From: Gammaproteobacteria bacterium
Lineage (GTDB): Bacteria > Pseudomonadota > Gammaproteobacteria > Chromatiales > Chromatiaceae
Length of the DNA stretch: 52,533 nucleotides
Assembly: GCA_020445255.1 (NCBI GenBank)
Contig: JAGRGY010000004.1
Location: 196,151-248,683, forward strand
Direction of reading: 5' to 3'
Shown: piece by piece, positions 1 through 9,636 of the stretch
Numbering within the stretch: position 1 is the first letter of the stretch
How the letters are laid out: each line of letters begins with the position of its first letter
Made by a program: the position numbers and the translations under genes
Notes under the pieces: generated by a model
What the model was told of the DNA's origin: nothing
What the model saw: only the letters and a program-made list of their open reading frames with translations
The model's database searches: none

Positions 1-1046
1 CCAATCGTCCAATCAGTGTAGTGCGACAAGGCGTTGACGCTCTTCAGCGACATCATCGGACCCTCGAAGGTCGACATGCCGTAGAACGACAGCGCCGTGA
101 TCAGGAACAGCATGATCGGGTCGGTGCGCAGTTTCTCCCACGCGCCCGACAGCGTCATGATGCCGTTGATCATGCCGCCCCACGACGGCAGCAGGAGCAG
201 GATCGAGAACGCCGCGGCCAACGATGACGTCCAGTCCGGCAGCGCAGTCCAGTGCAGGTGGTGACCACCGACCCACATGTACATGAACGACAGCGCCCAG
301 AAGTGGATGATCGACAGCCGATACGAATAGATCGGGCGCCCGGCCTGTTTGGGTACGAAGTAGTACATCATGCCTAGGAAGGCTGCCGTCAGGAAGAAAC
401 CAACGGCGTTGTGGCCGTACCACCACTGCACCATCGCGTCCTGCACGCCCGAGTAGAGGCTGTAGGACGTGGTGTTGAACAGCCCGACCGGCACTGACAG
501 ATTGCGGAAGATATGCAGAATCGCCGTCGCGAGGATGAACGCGATGTAGAACCAGTTCGCAACATAGATGTGCGCCTGCGTGCGGCGCCGCAGCGTCATG
601 ACGTAGACCAGGAAGTAAAACACCCAGGTCACGGCAATCGTCAGATCGACATACCACGGCAGTTCGGCGTACTCCTTGCCCTCGGTGATGCCGTGCATGT
701 AGCCGATGACGCCGACCAGGACGGACAGCTGCCAGCCCCAGAACGTCAGACTGGCCATCCAGTCGCTGGCGAGGCGGGCCTGGCAGGTGCGCTGCACGAC
801 GTAATACGACGTCGCGAACAACGCGCTGCCACCGAAGCCGAAGATCACCAGGGTCGTGTGTACCGGCCGCAGTCGGCCGAACGTGATCTCGGCGATATCG
901 AAGTTCAGGAACGGAAACGCCAGCTCCGCGGCGATGTAGGTGCCGGCCGACATGCCCAGCACACCCCAGACCAGGGCCATCACGGCAAATTTCTTGACGA
1001 TGTCGTAGTTGTACTGCGTCGTGGCAGCGACGGCGGAGTGCGCCAT
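1..1046 (-). CDS. ccoN: cbb3-type cytochrome c oxidase subunit I (CcoN), 3' end beyond the window
   Basis: This is the catalytic haem b / haem b3-CuB subunit of the high-affinity cbb3 oxidase in the inner membrane. The first 348 residues are visible, starting [15 protein letters not shown], and the gene runs off the left edge. Hydrophobic helices alternate with short loops, and the stretch [14 protein letters not shown] carries an expected haem-ligand histidine; [20 protein letters not shown] and [15 protein letters not shown] are typical of CcoN rather than aa3 subunit I. The ATG at 1046 has a purine-rich AGGGGG just upstream. The upstream gene on the same strand is ctaB, 537 bases away, so ccoN probably has its own promoter. 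Family identity is secure; ccoO, ccoQ and ccoP would lie outside the window. Confidence 0.95.
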   Translation of the reverse strand, partial: MAHSAVAATTQYNYDIVKKFAVMALVWGVLGMSAGTYIAAELAFPFLNFDIAEITFGRLRPVHTTLVIFGFGGSALFATSYYVVQRTCQARLASDWMASLTFWGWQLSVLVGVIGYMHGITEGKEYAELPWYVDLTIAVTWVFYFLVYVMTLRRRTQAHIYVANWFYIAFILATAILHIFRNLSVPVGLFNTTSYSLYSGVQDAMVQWWYGHNAVGFFLTAAFLGMMYYFVPKQAGRPIYSYRLSIIHFWALSFMYMWVGGHHLHWTALPDWTSSLAAAFSILLLLPSWGGMINGIMTLSGAWEKLRTDPIMLFLITALSFYGMSTFEGPMMSLKSVNALSHYTDWTI

Positions 1047-1583
1047 GTCGTAAACCCCCTGGGTGGCCGATTACCCGCAGGTGCGGCAGGCCGAACCGGC
1101 CGGTACCTGGCGCAACAATTCCGGATTCAATCCAGCTATTGACGATCTGGGCGGGTCTTTATTTCCACCCGATGGTGCGTCGTGCCGAGAAAACCCACCT
1201 CCCAACCGCGACAAGATAGCGGAGCGGTGCCGGCGATGGCCAGAACCCGTGTGCCGCCGACCGGGTCGCGCGGGCACCGGACCGTGTGCTGGAACGGGGG
1301 CGCAATGCAGCCGGTGCAACGGCGGGTTGGTGATTGCCGCCCGGAATCGCCCGCGGGCGAGGCGCAGACGGGAGCGGGCCGGCCTCGTGCGCCTGTCGAA
1401 AGCTTCGCCGGCATTCTATTCAGCCAATCAATATTAGTCAATTCTTATGTATTGCCTGCCGCACGACAGTCCTGGCCTGGGAAGCCGGGCGCGGTGGCGG
1501 CCCGTCCGGACTGAGGGAGGACCCGAACCGGCACCATCCGCGGCCGGCCCTGATCCCGACGGGGCTGTGCGTGCGCCGACGGA
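1047..1583. other. 537-base intergenic region between ctaB and ccoN
   Basis: No convincing gene lies here; open frames on both strands are short and lack family resemblance or ribosome sites. The useful content is an AT-rich patch near 1411-1450 holding a good sigma-70 promoter pointing into ccoN, which would give a leader of about 360 bases. No terminator with a T-run was found for ctaB. Confidence 0.6.
1413..1441 (-). promoter_or_regulatory. predicted sigma-70 promoter for ccoN
   Basis: On the minus strand TTGACT and TAGAAT are separated by exactly 17 bases, a near-consensus sigma-70 promoter in an AT-rich island of otherwise GC-rich DNA. Transcription would start near 1406 and leave a long untranslated leader before ccoN. 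The -35 overlaps CTAATATT, a core also present upstream of the aa3 operon. Confidence 0.55.
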
Positions 1584-2492
1584 TCAGCCGGCCAGTGCCA
1601 TGAAGTGCGGCACGTAATGATCGACCAGCAACAGCGCGAACAGGGCCATCAGGTAGATGATCGAGTAGCCAAAGGTGCGCATCGGCATGCGGTCGTCATC
1701 GTTGCGGTACAGACGCACTGCGTAGTACAGGAAACCCAGACCGAGCACGATCGCGCCACCCAGGTAAAGTCCACCGCTCATGCCATAGCCGTACGGCAGC
1801 AGCGTGACGACCAGCAGCAGCACCGTGTACAGCAGGATCTGCAGGCGCGTGAAGTCGTGACCGTGCGTGACCGGCAGCATTGGCATGCCGATCTTGCGGT
1901 ACTCCTCGGAGCGATGGATCGCCAGCGCCCAGAAATGCGGCGGCGTCCAGGTGAAAATGATCAGGAAAAGCAGCAAGGCGCCCGGATCCACGCTGCCGGT
2001 CACCGCGGCCCAGCCCAGGACCGGCGGCGCGGCGCCCGCCGCACCGCCGATGACGATGTTCTGCGGTGTCGCGCGCTTCAGGTACATCGTATAGACGACC
2101 GCATATCCGATCAGCGACAGAAAGGTCAGCAGCGCGGTCAATGGATTGACCATCAGCCACAGGACGGCCATCGCGATCGCGCCGACGACCAGTGCAAAGG
2201 CCATCGCATCGCGCGTGCTGACCGCCCCCTGCGGCAAGGGTCGGCCACTGGTACGCCCCATCACCGCGTCGATCTTGCGATCGACGACGTGGTTGATCGC
2301 CGCGGCCGAGCCGGCCGCCATGCCGATCCCCAGCGTGCCGAACACCAGCGCATCCAGCGGCACCATGCCGGGTGCGGCGAGCAGCATGCCGACGACCGCG
2401 GTGAACACGATCAGCAGAACGACGTTGGGCTTGCACAGCTCGAGGTAGTCGCGCCAGCCGGCCGGTGAGGTTTTCAGTGCGGTCGTTGCCAT
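1584..2492 (-). CDS. ctaB: Protoheme IX farnesyltransferase (haem O synthase)
   Basis: This 302-residue integral membrane prenyltransferase of the UbiA superfamily adds a farnesyl group to haem b to make haem o, the precursor of haem a for the aa3 oxidase encoded next to it. The prenyl-diphosphate/Mg motif is visible as N67, D71 and D75 in [15 protein letters not shown], followed by the conserved TSGRPLP. Hydrophobic segments fill the rest, with [12 protein letters not shown] typical of CtaB/CyoE. The ATG at 2492 is chosen because the protein then begins as the family does; a longer in-frame extension has no family support. It overlaps the end of ctaA by 19 bases, so the two are coupled. Confidence 0.95.
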   Translation of the reverse strand: MATTALKTSPAGWRDYLELCKPNVVLLIVFTAVVGMLLAAPGMVPLDALVFGTLGIGMAAGSAAAINHVVDRKIDAVMGRTSGRPLPQGAVSTRDAMAFALVVGAIAMAVLWLMVNPLTALLTFLSLIGYAVVYTMYLKRATPQNIVIGGAAGAAPPVLGWAAVTGSVDPGALLLFLIIFTWTPPHFWALAIHRSEEYRKIGMPMLPVTHGHDFTRLQILLYTVLLLVVTLLPYGYGMSGGLYLGGAIVLGLGFLYYAVRLYRNDDDRMPMRTFGYSIIYLMALFALLLVDHYVPHFMALAG

Positions 2493-3454
2493 AGTCGGAA
2501 ATTCAGGTTGATGAGTGAAGCCAATAGTAGCGCGGCCACGCCATTGTGGGCCGTCGCGATGCCGAGGGGAAGGTGCAGCAATACATTGGCGATACCTAGC
2601 GACACCTGCGCGAGCAGCAGTACCCCGACCAGCATCGCGGCCCCCGACAGCGCCGACACGTTGCGCCAGACGCCGATGACGAGCCACACGAGGTACGCCA
2701 GGGTCACGACGGCGCCGATGCGGTGGGTAACATGGATGGCGGTGCGCGCCGGATGCTCCAGCACGCCGTATTCGTAGTTGACGCCCAGCCCGCGCCACAT
2801 GACGAAGGCCTCGTCGAAATCCATGTCCGGGACCCAGCTCCCCTGACAGGTGGGAAAGTCGGTACAGGCAAGGGCCGCATAGTTGGAGCTGGTCCAGCCA
2901 CCGAGCGCGATCTGGCCCACCAGGATCACGATGCCGAAGATCCCGGCAATCCGCCAGTCGTTGCGCACGACGACCGGCCGCCGCGGCGCGGTGCGCAGCG
3001 CCAGCAGCACCAGCAGGCTGAACGTGGCGAAACCACCGAGCAGATGACCCATGACGATGATCGGCTTCAGCAGCAGGGTCACGGTCCACATGCCGAGTGC
3101 GGCCTGGAACACCACCGTGGCGAGCAGCAGTGTGGGCAGCCATACCGGCTGATCGGGATCGTCTCGCCTGCGCACCCAGGACCAGACCGTGATCGCCAGG
3201 ATCGCCAGGCCGAGCGAGCCGGCGAAATAGCGATGCACCATCTCCTTCCAGCCCTTCTCCGGCTCCAGCGCACGCTGGTCGAGATAGCGCTTGTCGGCGA
3301 CGTGTTCCTCGCTCGCCGGCACGGTCAGGTGACCGTAGCAGCCCGGCCAGTCCGGGCAGCCCAGGCCGGCGTCACCCAGACGCGTGTATGCGCCGAGCAG
3401 GATCACCGCGAACGCGAGCAGACAGGTCAGTACGATGAAGCGGTGATAGAACAT
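2474..3454 (-). CDS. ctaA: Haem A synthase (COX15/CtaA family)
   Basis: The 326-residue membrane protein oxidises the methyl group of haem o to the formyl group of haem a. It starts [15 protein letters not shown] with a first membrane helix, then [17 protein letters not shown], the family signature with a cysteine pair (C33, C39). Haem-ligand histidines expected in the family appear in [23 protein letters not shown] and HNGVAAL. It lies between the SCO-like gene (4-base gap) and ctaB (19-base overlap) in one minus-strand unit devoted to aa3 oxidase assembly. Confidence 0.95.
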   Translation of the reverse strand: MFYHRFIVLTCLLAFAVILLGAYTRLGDAGLGCPDWPGCYGHLTVPASEEHVADKRYLDQRALEPEKGWKEMVHRYFAGSLGLAILAITVWSWVRRRDDPDQPVWLPTLLLATVVFQAALGMWTVTLLLKPIIVMGHLLGGFATFSLLVLLALRTAPRRPVVVRNDWRIAGIFGIVILVGQIALGGWTSSNYAALACTDFPTCQGSWVPDMDFDEAFVMWRGLGVNYEYGVLEHPARTAIHVTHRIGAVVTLAYLVWLVIGVWRNVSALSGAAMLVGVLLLAQVSLGIANVLLHLPLGIATAHNGVAALLLASLINLNFRLWQRPH

Positions 3455-3458
3455 GTCG

Positions 3459-4070
3459 TCACCCGATCTGCGAGATCTTCAGCAGCTTCTGCAGATCGCG
3501 CAGCATGCCCTTGGCCGGCACCTCGAGATCGTAAAACATCATCAGGTTGCCGAGCGGATCGACCAGGAAATACTGCGCGCCCCCCGTCGAGAACCCGTTG
3601 CCACGGAAGCGCTGCAGCAGCGGCGCTGCACCAGCGTCGCGTACCGCGACGATCAGGTCCTGATGCGCGCTCTCCAACTGGCTGGCCAACGGAGTCTGCG
3701 GCGGCGCATCCACGACCAGGACGCGCTGCACACGCTGCATGTCCTTGTTCATCGCCAGTCGGATCTGCCGGGTCAGGTACAGCTGCTGTTCACAGGTCGC
3801 GTCACAGCCACCGTTGGCGAACATGACGTAGGTCCAATGTCCGCGCAGATCACCTTCACCGATCGCACCACCGCCGACGCGATGCAGGCCGGCCACGTCG
3901 AGCGGACGGGCCGGCTGGACCAGCGTGCCGGCGTTGGTCGTCGCGTCGACGCCGGCACTGCCCAGGTATTTCCATGCGATCCACGCCGACGCGGGCGGCA
4001 GCACGAACAGCGCGATGATGAGCAGCAGCTTGGCGCGGTTGCGCCGCGTCAGGTCGTCAGGCCTGGGCAT
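3459..4070 (-). CDS. SCO1/SenC-like membrane-anchored thioredoxin-fold protein
   Basis: This 203-residue protein has one N-terminal membrane helix (about residues 13-33) and a periplasmic domain containing GGCDATC, a CxxxC pair at C89 and C93 in the position of the copper-binding cysteines of SCO proteins. The later QYFLVDPLGNLMMFYD resembles the strand and loop near the SCO C terminus. The family delivers copper to CuA or keeps CuA cysteines reduced, which fits its place between SURF1 and ctaA. The match is to the diverged SCO-like protein common in gammaproteobacterial cox clusters, not a canonical SCO1. The ATG at 4070 is preferred over an earlier start at 4109 because GGTGG lies 7 bases upstream and the overlap with SURF1 is smaller. 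Confidence 0.75.
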   Translation of the reverse strand: MPRPDDLTRRNRAKLLLIIALFVLPPASAWIAWKYLGSAGVDATTNAGTLVQPARPLDVAGLHRVGGGAIGEGDLRGHWTYVMFANGGCDATCEQQLYLTRQIRLAMNKDMQRVQRVLVVDAPPQTPLASQLESAHQDLIVAVRDAGAAPLLQRFRGNGFSTGGAQYFLVDPLGNLMMFYDLEVPAKGMLRDLQKLLKISQIG

Positions 4071-4827
4071 GCTTGCCACCGTTCGGGTCGTTGCGGCGCG
4101 TGTTGACACCGACGTAGATCAGCAGCAGCGCGATGGCGAGGCCGAACCACTGCACCGCGTAACCAAGGTGCTTTTCCGGACCCATTTCCGGGATCGGCGA
4201 CCAGTCATATTGCAGACCACCGGCCTGATCCTCGTCCAGCACGAGTGTGTAGCGTTTCAGGTTCATGCCGCGAGCGGCACCCAGCGCGGCCACGTCGAGT
4301 GACTGCACCAGCACGCGGTCGGCGACGCTGTGCAGCGGCACCTCGCCGATCACCAGCGCCACCGACGCCGGCGAGTCGAGGCGACCGTTCAGCATGACGG
4401 ATTCATCGCTGACGGGGAGCTGCGGCAGGAAATCCCGCGATGCGCCCACCGCGACCCAGCCACGATTGACCAGGATCATCGCTCCGTCGCCGCCGTCAAT
4501 CGCGAAAGGTGTGAATACGTGGTATCCGGCCTGGCCCCGAAACACCCGGTTGTCGAGCAGCCACTGCTGCTCGCCCACATAGTGCCCGCGCACCGTCGCC
4601 TGCCGGTAACGATCGGTCACGTCCATCAGCGTATCGCGGCCAATGGCGAGTGGCGTCGCCAGCTCGGTCGCTGCACGCTGCTCGACCAGCAGCTGCTTGG
4701 CGTGTGCGCGCTCCATCTGCCAGGCACCCAGCGCAAGCAGCCCCGGGAACAGCAACACGAACGCCACCGTCGGCCAGAGTGCCGGTGCGAAGCGGTAGCG
4801 ACCTACGGTGATTGACGGGATGTTCAT
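4057..4827 (-). CDS. SURF1 family cytochrome oxidase assembly protein
   Basis: The 256-residue protein has two terminal membrane helices flanking a periplasmic domain, the SURF1 architecture: the first near residues 14-36 (ALWPTVAFVLLFPGLLALG followed by AWQMERAHAK), the second near residues 226-245 (YAVQWFGLAIALLLIYVGV). The stretch MILVNRGWVAV is a typical SURF1 core strand. SURF1 proteins help insert haem a into subunit I. The gene begins the downstream part of the minus-strand assembly operon and is divergent from the DUF2909 gene; its 3' end overlaps the SCO-like gene by 14 bases. Confidence 0.9.
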   Translation of the reverse strand: MNIPSITVGRYRFAPALWPTVAFVLLFPGLLALGAWQMERAHAKQLLVEQRAATELATPLAIGRDTLMDVTDRYRQATVRGHYVGEQQWLLDNRVFRGQAGYHVFTPFAIDGGDGAMILVNRGWVAVGASRDFLPQLPVSDESVMLNGRLDSPASVALVIGEVPLHSVADRVLVQSLDVAALGAARGMNLKRYTLVLDEDQAGGLQYDWSPIPEMGPEKHLGYAVQWFGLAIALLLIYVGVNTRRNDPNGGKHAQA

Positions 4828-4877
4828 CGGGCTACGCGCTGTATACTGCGGGGGCGCTGATAGAGGTCTCGAGCATC

Positions 4878-5132
4878 GTGTGGATCAAAGTCGTCATCTT
4901 GATCGTGTTCTTGGGCATCATCGCCAGTCTGGCGTCGGGCCTTTACTATCTCGTCAACGACAGGGGCGACTCGCGTCGCACGCTGCGCGCGCTGACACTC
5001 CGTATCGGCCTGTCCGTTGGACTGTTCGCCTTCCTGATGCTGCTGATCGGCCTCGGTGTGATCAAACCGCACGGCGTCTACCCCGAGCAGGCGCCTGGCG
5101 ACGCGACGCAGCAGACCCGCCCCACATCCTGA
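4878..5132 (+). CDS. DUF2909 small twin-transmembrane protein
   Basis: This 84-residue protein has two membrane helices (about residues 3-22 and 41-62) separated by a basic loop with RRTLRALTLR. It matches the conserved small protein found between coxC and SURF1 in gammaproteobacterial cox clusters (DUF2909); a role in oxidase assembly is inferred only from position. The GTG at 4878 is chosen because VWIKVVILIVFLGII is where the family begins; the open frame extends back to a TTG at 4812, inside SURF1. AGAGG lies about 11 bases upstream, and TATACT at 4842-4847 is a good -10 with only a weak -35. It is the only gene of the cluster on the plus strand. Confidence 0.75.
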   Translation: MWIKVVILIVFLGIIASLASGLYYLVNDRGDSRRTLRALTLRIGLSVGLFAFLMLLIGLGVIKPHGVYPEQAPGDATQQTRPTS

Positions 5133-5139
5133 GTCCTGC

Positions 5140-5169
5140 CGACCGGGCCCGCGTGCACGAGCCCGGTCG
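5140..5169. terminator. inverted repeat between convergent DUF2909 and coxC
   Basis: CGACCGGGC and GCCCGGTCG form a perfect 9-bp stem around a 12-base loop, placed between two convergent stop codons. The position fits a shared bidirectional terminator, but neither side carries a T-run, so intrinsic termination is uncertain. Confidence 0.4.
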
Positions 5170-5174
5170 AATCG

Positions 5175-6035
5175 TCACAGCACGTAGACGAAGATGAACA
5201 GGCCAAGCCAGACCACGTCGACGAAGTGCCAGTACCAGGCGACCCCTTCGAACGCAAAATGATGATCCGGCGAGAAATGCCCCTTGGCCGCACGCAGGGT
5301 TATCACGATCAGCATGACGGTCCCGATGGTCACGTGGAAACCGTGGAATCCCGTCAGCATGAAGAAGGTCGAACCATAGATCCCTGAGCCGAGCGTCAGA
5401 TTCAGCTCGTGGTAGGCATGGATGTACTCGTACGCCTGCAATGCGAGGAAGGTCGCACCGAGTGCGACCGTGGCGGCCAGCCACAGTACCGTCTTGGCCT
5501 GGTCGTTGGCCTTCAGTGCCCAGTGAGACAGCGTGATCGTGACGCCCGACGACAGCAGCAGGAGCGTGTTGATCGCCGGAATGCCCCATGCGCCCATGCT
5601 CTCGAAATCCCCGCCGACGTTGCCCGGGCCGTTGGTCGGCCAGTTCTCGCCGAACGAACTCCACAGGAATTCGTGGGTCGACAGGTCGCCGCCCAGCAGC
5701 CACGGCACCGACAGTACACGGGCATAAAACAGTGCACCGAAGAACGCGGCGAAGAACATCACCTCGGAGAAGATGAACCACATCATCCCCTGGCGGAAAG
5801 AGCGGTCCACCTGCTCGTTGTAGGCGCCCTTGAGGCTTTCATTGATGACGGTACCGAACCAGCCGAACATCATGAACGCGACCAACGCCAGGCCGAGGAA
5901 CAGGATCATCTGTCCCGCGCTGTGGCCGTTGAACCAGTTCGCCGCACCGATCACGCCGGTGAACAGCGCAACGCTGGCGACGATCGGCCAGTGACTGCCG
6001 TGCGGCACGTAGTAATGGTCACTCGTGTGTGCCAT
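5175..6035 (-). CDS. coxC: Cytochrome c oxidase subunit III
   Basis: This 286-residue, seven-helix core subunit of the aa3 oxidase stabilises the proton uptake path of subunit I. It starts MAHTSDHYYVPHGSHWPIVAS, as is usual for proteobacterial subunit III. Core motifs include FRQGMMWFIFSEVMFFAAFF, HAYHELNLTLGSGIYGSTFF and FHGFHVTIGTVML, then VAWYWHFVDVVWL at the C terminus. A strong GGGGGGAG precedes the ATG. It follows ctaG on the same strand with a 72-base gap and is the last gene before the convergent DUF2909. Confidence 0.96.
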   Translation of the reverse strand: MAHTSDHYYVPHGSHWPIVASVALFTGVIGAANWFNGHSAGQMILFLGLALVAFMMFGWFGTVINESLKGAYNEQVDRSFRQGMMWFIFSEVMFFAAFFGALFYARVLSVPWLLGGDLSTHEFLWSSFGENWPTNGPGNVGGDFESMGAWGIPAINTLLLLSSGVTITLSHWALKANDQAKTVLWLAATVALGATFLALQAYEYIHAYHELNLTLGSGIYGSTFFMLTGFHGFHVTIGTVMLIVITLRAAKGHFSPDHHFAFEGVAWYWHFVDVVWLGLFIFVYVL

Positions 6036-6107
6036 GTCTCCCCCCAGTTACTCGTTGAACTTTGAAATCTCGATACACATGGATCGGACAGCCTGCGGCC
6101 ACCCGGC

Positions 6108-6650
6108 TCAATTCATTGCCACCTGCGTGACGTCGAAGACCGTGTACGCCAGCGTCAGCGTGGCGACGTCGGCCGGCAGCTTCGGATCGATGATGAAACG
6201 CAGCGGCATCTCTTTCTTCTCACCGGCGGCGAGCGGCTGCTGATTGAAGCAGAAGCACTCGGTCTTGTTGAAATAGCGACTCGCCTTCGACGGCGCGACG
6301 CTGGGTACGGCCTGTCCCACCATGTCGTGCCCGGTCGGATTGCGCGCCGTGAATGCGGTCGCATAGATCTGCCCCGGATGCACCTTCATCGTTGCAACGA
6401 CCGGACCGAATTCCCATGGCATGTCGGCATTGTTGTTGGCGACAAACTGCACGGTAATCGTGCGCGACACGTCAGGCTGGTAGCGTGCCGCGACTTCGGC
6501 CTCGTCGATCCTGCCGGTCTTTCCGTTCAGCCCGGTAAGCTCGCAGAAAACGTTGTACAGCGGAACGAGCAGATAACCGAATCCGAACATCGCAACGGCG
6601 ACGATCGCGACGCGCATCGACGAACGCCCGTTGTGCGCCTTCCTGGTCAT
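6108..6650 (-). CDS. ctaG: Cytochrome c oxidase assembly protein CtaG (Cox11)
   Basis: The 180-residue protein delivers copper to the CuB site of subunit I. One N-terminal membrane helix (about residues 13-31) is followed by LYNVFCELTGLNGKT with C36, then a periplasmic immunoglobulin-like domain ending with the copper-binding CFC pair (C132 and C134 in ECFCFNQQPL). All three are the expected Cox11 residues. The ATG at 6650 lies 10 bases after AAGGGTG; a GTG at 6662 is an alternative. It sits between coxA and coxC, the normal order, and directly follows the 38-residue assembly protein. Confidence 0.94.
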   Translation of the reverse strand: MTRKAHNGRSSMRVAIVAVAMFGFGYLLVPLYNVFCELTGLNGKTGRIDEAEVAARYQPDVSRTITVQFVANNNADMPWEFGPVVATMKVHPGQIYATAFTARNPTGHDMVGQAVPSVAPSKASRYFNKTECFCFNQQPLAAGEKKEMPLRFIIDPKLPADVATLTLAYTVFDVTQVAMN

Positions 6651-6654
6651 CCGG

Positions 6655-6771
6655 CTAGGCACCCTTGTTCAGAGTCAGGTAGATGCCCAGCAGGAAGAAC
6701 CCAAACGCAACCGCGCCCAGGATAAGTGCCAGTCGAACGTTCGATCGCGACTTGTCTTCGCTTCTGTTCAT
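6655..6771 (-). CDS. Cytochrome oxidase small assembly protein, 38 residues
   Basis: This very short protein starts MNRSEDKSRSNVRLALILG, with a charged N terminus, one membrane helix (about residues 13-33) and a short tail. Small single-helix proteins of this shape are annotated between coxA and ctaG in many beta- and gammaproteobacteria as cytochrome oxidase small assembly protein. The exact function is not established. It ends 4 bases before the ATG of ctaG, so the two are likely coupled. Confidence 0.7.
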   Translation of the reverse strand: MNRSEDKSRSNVRLALILGAVAFGFFLLGIYLTLNKGA

Positions 6772-6817
6772 CGCTGTCCTGCCGGCCGCCGCCGCTTGCA
6801 CGGAGGCGGCCGATACC

Positions 6818-8398
6818 TCACTTGACCTGCGGTGCCTCGGTGAAGGTGTGATACGGCGGCGGAGACGGGAGCGTCCACTCCAGGCCGTGTGCACCTTCCC
6901 ACACCTGATCGGTGGCTTTCTCGCCGCCACGGATCGTTTTGATCACGACGTAGGCGAACAGCAACTGCGAAACGCCGAACACGAAACCGCCGATCGACGA
7001 GATCATGTTCCAGTCGGCGAACTGCACCGCGTAGTCCGGAATGCGGCGCGGCATACCGGCGAGGCCGAGGAAATGCTGCGGGAAGAACAGCACGTTGACC
7101 GACACGGTCGACAGCCAGAAGTGCATCTTGCCCAGCTTCTCGTCGTACATGTTACCGGTCCACTTCGGCAACCAGTAGTAGGTCGCCGCCATGATCGAGT
7201 AGATCGCACCGGTCACGAGCACGTAGTGGAAGTGCGCGACGACGAAGTAGGTGTCGTGATACTGGAAGTCGGATGGCGCGATGGCCAGCATCAGGCCGGA
7301 GAAGCCGCCGATCGTGAACATGATGATGAAGCCGATCGCAAACAGCATCGGGGTCTCGAACGTCATCGAGCCCTTCCACATCGTCGATACCCAGTTGAAC
7401 ACCTTCACGCCGGTCGGTACCGCGATCATCATCGTCGCGTACATGAAGAACAACTCGCCGACGACCGGCATGCCCACCGTGAACATGTGGTGCGCCCAGA
7501 CGATGAACGACAGGAACGCAATCGACGCGGTTGCATAAACCATCGAGCTGTAGCCGAACAGCGGCTTGCGCGCGAAGGTCGGAACGATCGCCGAGACAAC
7601 CCCGAACGCCGGCAGGATCAGGATGTAGACCTCGGGGTGACCGAAGAACCAGAAGATGTGCTGGTACATGACCGGGTCGCCGCCGCCCGCGGCGCTGAAG
7701 AAGCTGGTGGCCGCAAACTTGTCAGTCAGCAGCATGGTCACCGCACCGGCCAGCACCGGCATTGTCGCGATCAGCAGGTACGCGGTGATCAGCCAGGTCC
7801 AGACGAACAGCGGCATCTTCATCAGCGTCATGCCCGGGGCACGCATGTTGAGGATGGTCACCACCACGTTTATCGAGCCCATGATCGACGAGATACCCGC
7901 AAGGTGGATCGCGAAGATCATGAACGGGAAGCCGTCACCCATCTGCAGCACCAGCGGCGGATAGATGGTCCAACCGGCAGCCGGGCCGCCGCCATTCATG
8001 AAGAAGGTCGACAACAACAGCGTGAACGCGAACGGCAGGATCCAGAACGAAAAGTTGTTGAGACGCGGCAGCGCCATGTCTGGCGCGCCGATCATCATCG
8101 GGATCAGCCAGTTTGCCAGGCCGGTGAACGCCGGCATGACCGCGCCGAAGATCATGACCAGCGCATGCACGGTCGTCATCGAGTTGAAGAACTGTGGATC
8201 GACGATTTGCATGCCGGGCTGGAACAGCTCGGCGCGTATGACCATCGCCATCGCACCGCCGATGAAGAAATTCACCAGCGCCAGCAGCAGGTAAAGCGTG
8301 CCGATGTCCTTGTGGTTGGTGGTGGTGACCCAACGCATCAGGCCCTTGGCCGGCCCGTGATCGTGATGATCGTCGTGAGTGGCTGTAGCAGTACTCAT
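6818..8398 (-). CDS. coxA: Cytochrome c oxidase subunit I (aa3 type)
   Basis: This 526-residue catalytic subunit holds haem a and the haem a3-CuB centre and reduces oxygen to water while pumping protons. Twelve membrane helices can be followed. [17 protein letters not shown] holds the CuB histidine and the tyrosine that crosslinks to it; [11 protein letters not shown] and [14 protein letters not shown] carry the remaining metal ligands. The glutamate of the D proton channel lies in the same HPEVY helix. It follows coxB after 23 bases, so the two are cotranscribed, and is followed by the small assembly protein and ctaG. Confidence 0.97.
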   Translation of the reverse strand: MSTATATHDDHHDHGPAKGLMRWVTTTNHKDIGTLYLLLALVNFFIGGAMAMVIRAELFQPGMQIVDPQFFNSMTTVHALVMIFGAVMPAFTGLANWLIPMMIGAPDMALPRLNNFSFWILPFAFTLLLSTFFMNGGGPAAGWTIYPPLVLQMGDGFPFMIFAIHLAGISSIMGSINVVVTILNMRAPGMTLMKMPLFVWTWLITAYLLIATMPVLAGAVTMLLTDKFAATSFFSAAGGGDPVMYQHIFWFFGHPEVYILILPAFGVVSAIVPTFARKPLFGYSSMVYATASIAFLSFIVWAHHMFTVGMPVVGELFFMYATMMIAVPTGVKVFNWVSTMWKGSMTFETPMLFAIGFIIMFTIGGFSGLMLAIAPSDFQYHDTYFVVAHFHYVLVTGAIYSIMAATYYWLPKWTGNMYDEKLGKMHFWLSTVSVNVLFFPQHFLGLAGMPRRIPDYAVQFADWNMISSIGGFVFGVSQLLFAYVVIKTIRGGEKATDQVWEGAHGLEWTLPSPPPYHTFTEAPQVK

Positions 8399-8421
8399 TG
8401 CAGACTCTCCCAGATTGATTC

Positions 8422-9567
8422 TTAACGGGCTGCCTTGATCGCAGCAGGCTGGACGACGCCGGCGTCGTTACCCCAGGAATTGCGCTCGTAGCTGATCACA
8501 GCGGCGATGTCGGCATCGCTGAGCAGCGCACCATACGCGGCCATCGCGGTCCCCGGCTTGCCGTTCAGCACGGTATTGATGTGCGCGGCAGGATCTCCAG
8601 TGGCAATCGCGCTGCCGGCCAGCGCCGGGAACGCGCCGGGCAGACCCTGGCCCGTCGGCTGGTGACACGAGGCACAGTTGGTGGTGTAGACCTGCTGGCC
8701 CTTGGCGATCAGTTCGTCCTTGCCCCATTCGCGATCGGCCGATGCGGCCTCGGCGGCTGCGGCACCGTGCTGCTCGGCCACCCACTTGGCGTAGTCTTCG
8801 GGCGCCTTCGCGATCACCACGATCGGCATGAAGCCGTGGTCCTTGCCGCACAGTTCGGCGCACTGGCCACGGTACACGCCGGGCTGGTCGACCTTGGTCC
8901 AGGACTCATTGACGAAACCCGGGATGGCATCCTTCTTCCAGCCGAGATCCGGCACCCACCAGGAGTGGATGACGTCAGCCGCGGTGATCAGGAAGCGGAC
9001 CTTCTTGCCGGTCGGGATCACCAGCGGGTTGTCCACGTCGAGCAGGTAATGGTCGTCGAACTGCGACAGGTCGGCGTTTGCACCGAGCTGGCGGGCCTCG
9101 TTGAGCTTGGGATGCAGCGAGCTGAGGATCGAGACGCCGGCGCCATCACCGTCGACGTAGTCGTACTTCCACTTCCACTGGATACCGGTGACCTTGATGG
9201 TCATGTCGGCGTCGCTGCTGTCCTCCATCGCCAGCAGGGTGCTGGTCGCGGGGATGGCCATGCTGACCAGGATCACGATCGGCACGATGGTCCACAGGAT
9301 CTCCATCGTCGTGCTCTCGTGGAACTGCGCGGCAACTGCACCCTTGGACTTACGGTGATTGACGATCGAATAAAGCATCGCGCCGAACACGACCACGCCG
9401 ATCGCGCAGCAGACCAGGAAGATGGTCATGTGCAGATCGTAAACGCTCTGGCTGGTTTCGGTGACGCCTTCACGCATGTTGAGCAGGCCATAGCTCGCCT
9501 GCGCGGTGGATGCGCTCGCGCCCAGGAACGCCGACGCAAGGCCGGCCAGCTTTCGCAGTTTTCTCAC
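8422..9567 (-). CDS. coxB: Cytochrome c oxidase subunit II with fused cytochrome c domain
   Basis: This 381-residue subunit carries electrons from cytochrome c to subunit I. A signal peptide (about residues 1-24, cleavage after AQA) is followed by two membrane helices (about 45-68 and 90-112), then the cupredoxin domain with CuA ligands H201, C236, C240, H244 and M247 in [15 protein letters not shown]-terminal extension carries one c-type haem site, CASCH at 298-302, making this a caa3-like subunit II. The GTG at 9567 is preferred over the longer open frame because GGGGGGA precedes it and the signal peptide then starts cleanly. It is the first cox gene of the operon. Confidence 0.95.
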   Translation of the reverse strand: MRKLRKLAGLASAFLGASASTAQASYGLLNMREGVTETSQSVYDLHMTIFLVCCAIGVVVFGAMLYSIVNHRKSKGAVAAQFHESTTMEILWTIVPIVILVSMAIPATSTLLAMEDSSDADMTIKVTGIQWKWKYDYVDGDGAGVSILSSLHPKLNEARQLGANADLSQFDDHYLLDVDNPLVIPTGKKVRFLITAADVIHSWWVPDLGWKKDAIPGFVNESWTKVDQPGVYRGQCAELCGKDHGFMPIVVIAKAPEDYAKWVAEQHGAAAAEAASADREWGKDELIAKGQQVYTTNCASCHQPTGQGLPGAFPALAGSAIATGDPAAHINTVLNGKPGTAMAAYGALLSDADIAAVISYERNSWGNDAGVVQPAAIKAAR

Positions 9568-9636
9568 AGCTTCGGTCCCCCCGAATGATTCGTTATCTCT
9601 GTATCCGCAGCCCGTCACGACGGGGTGCAAAAAACC

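Noticed and set aside
1427..1441. TTGACTAATATTGA as an FNR box before ccoN
   Set aside because: Only the left half matches; the right half reads ATTGA rather than ATCAA. It is better explained as the -35 of a sigma-70 promoter.
6683..8425. A 580-codon open frame opposite coxA
   Set aside because: It is antisense shadow of a gene that is certain; the translation is charged and repetitive with no membrane or domain pattern.
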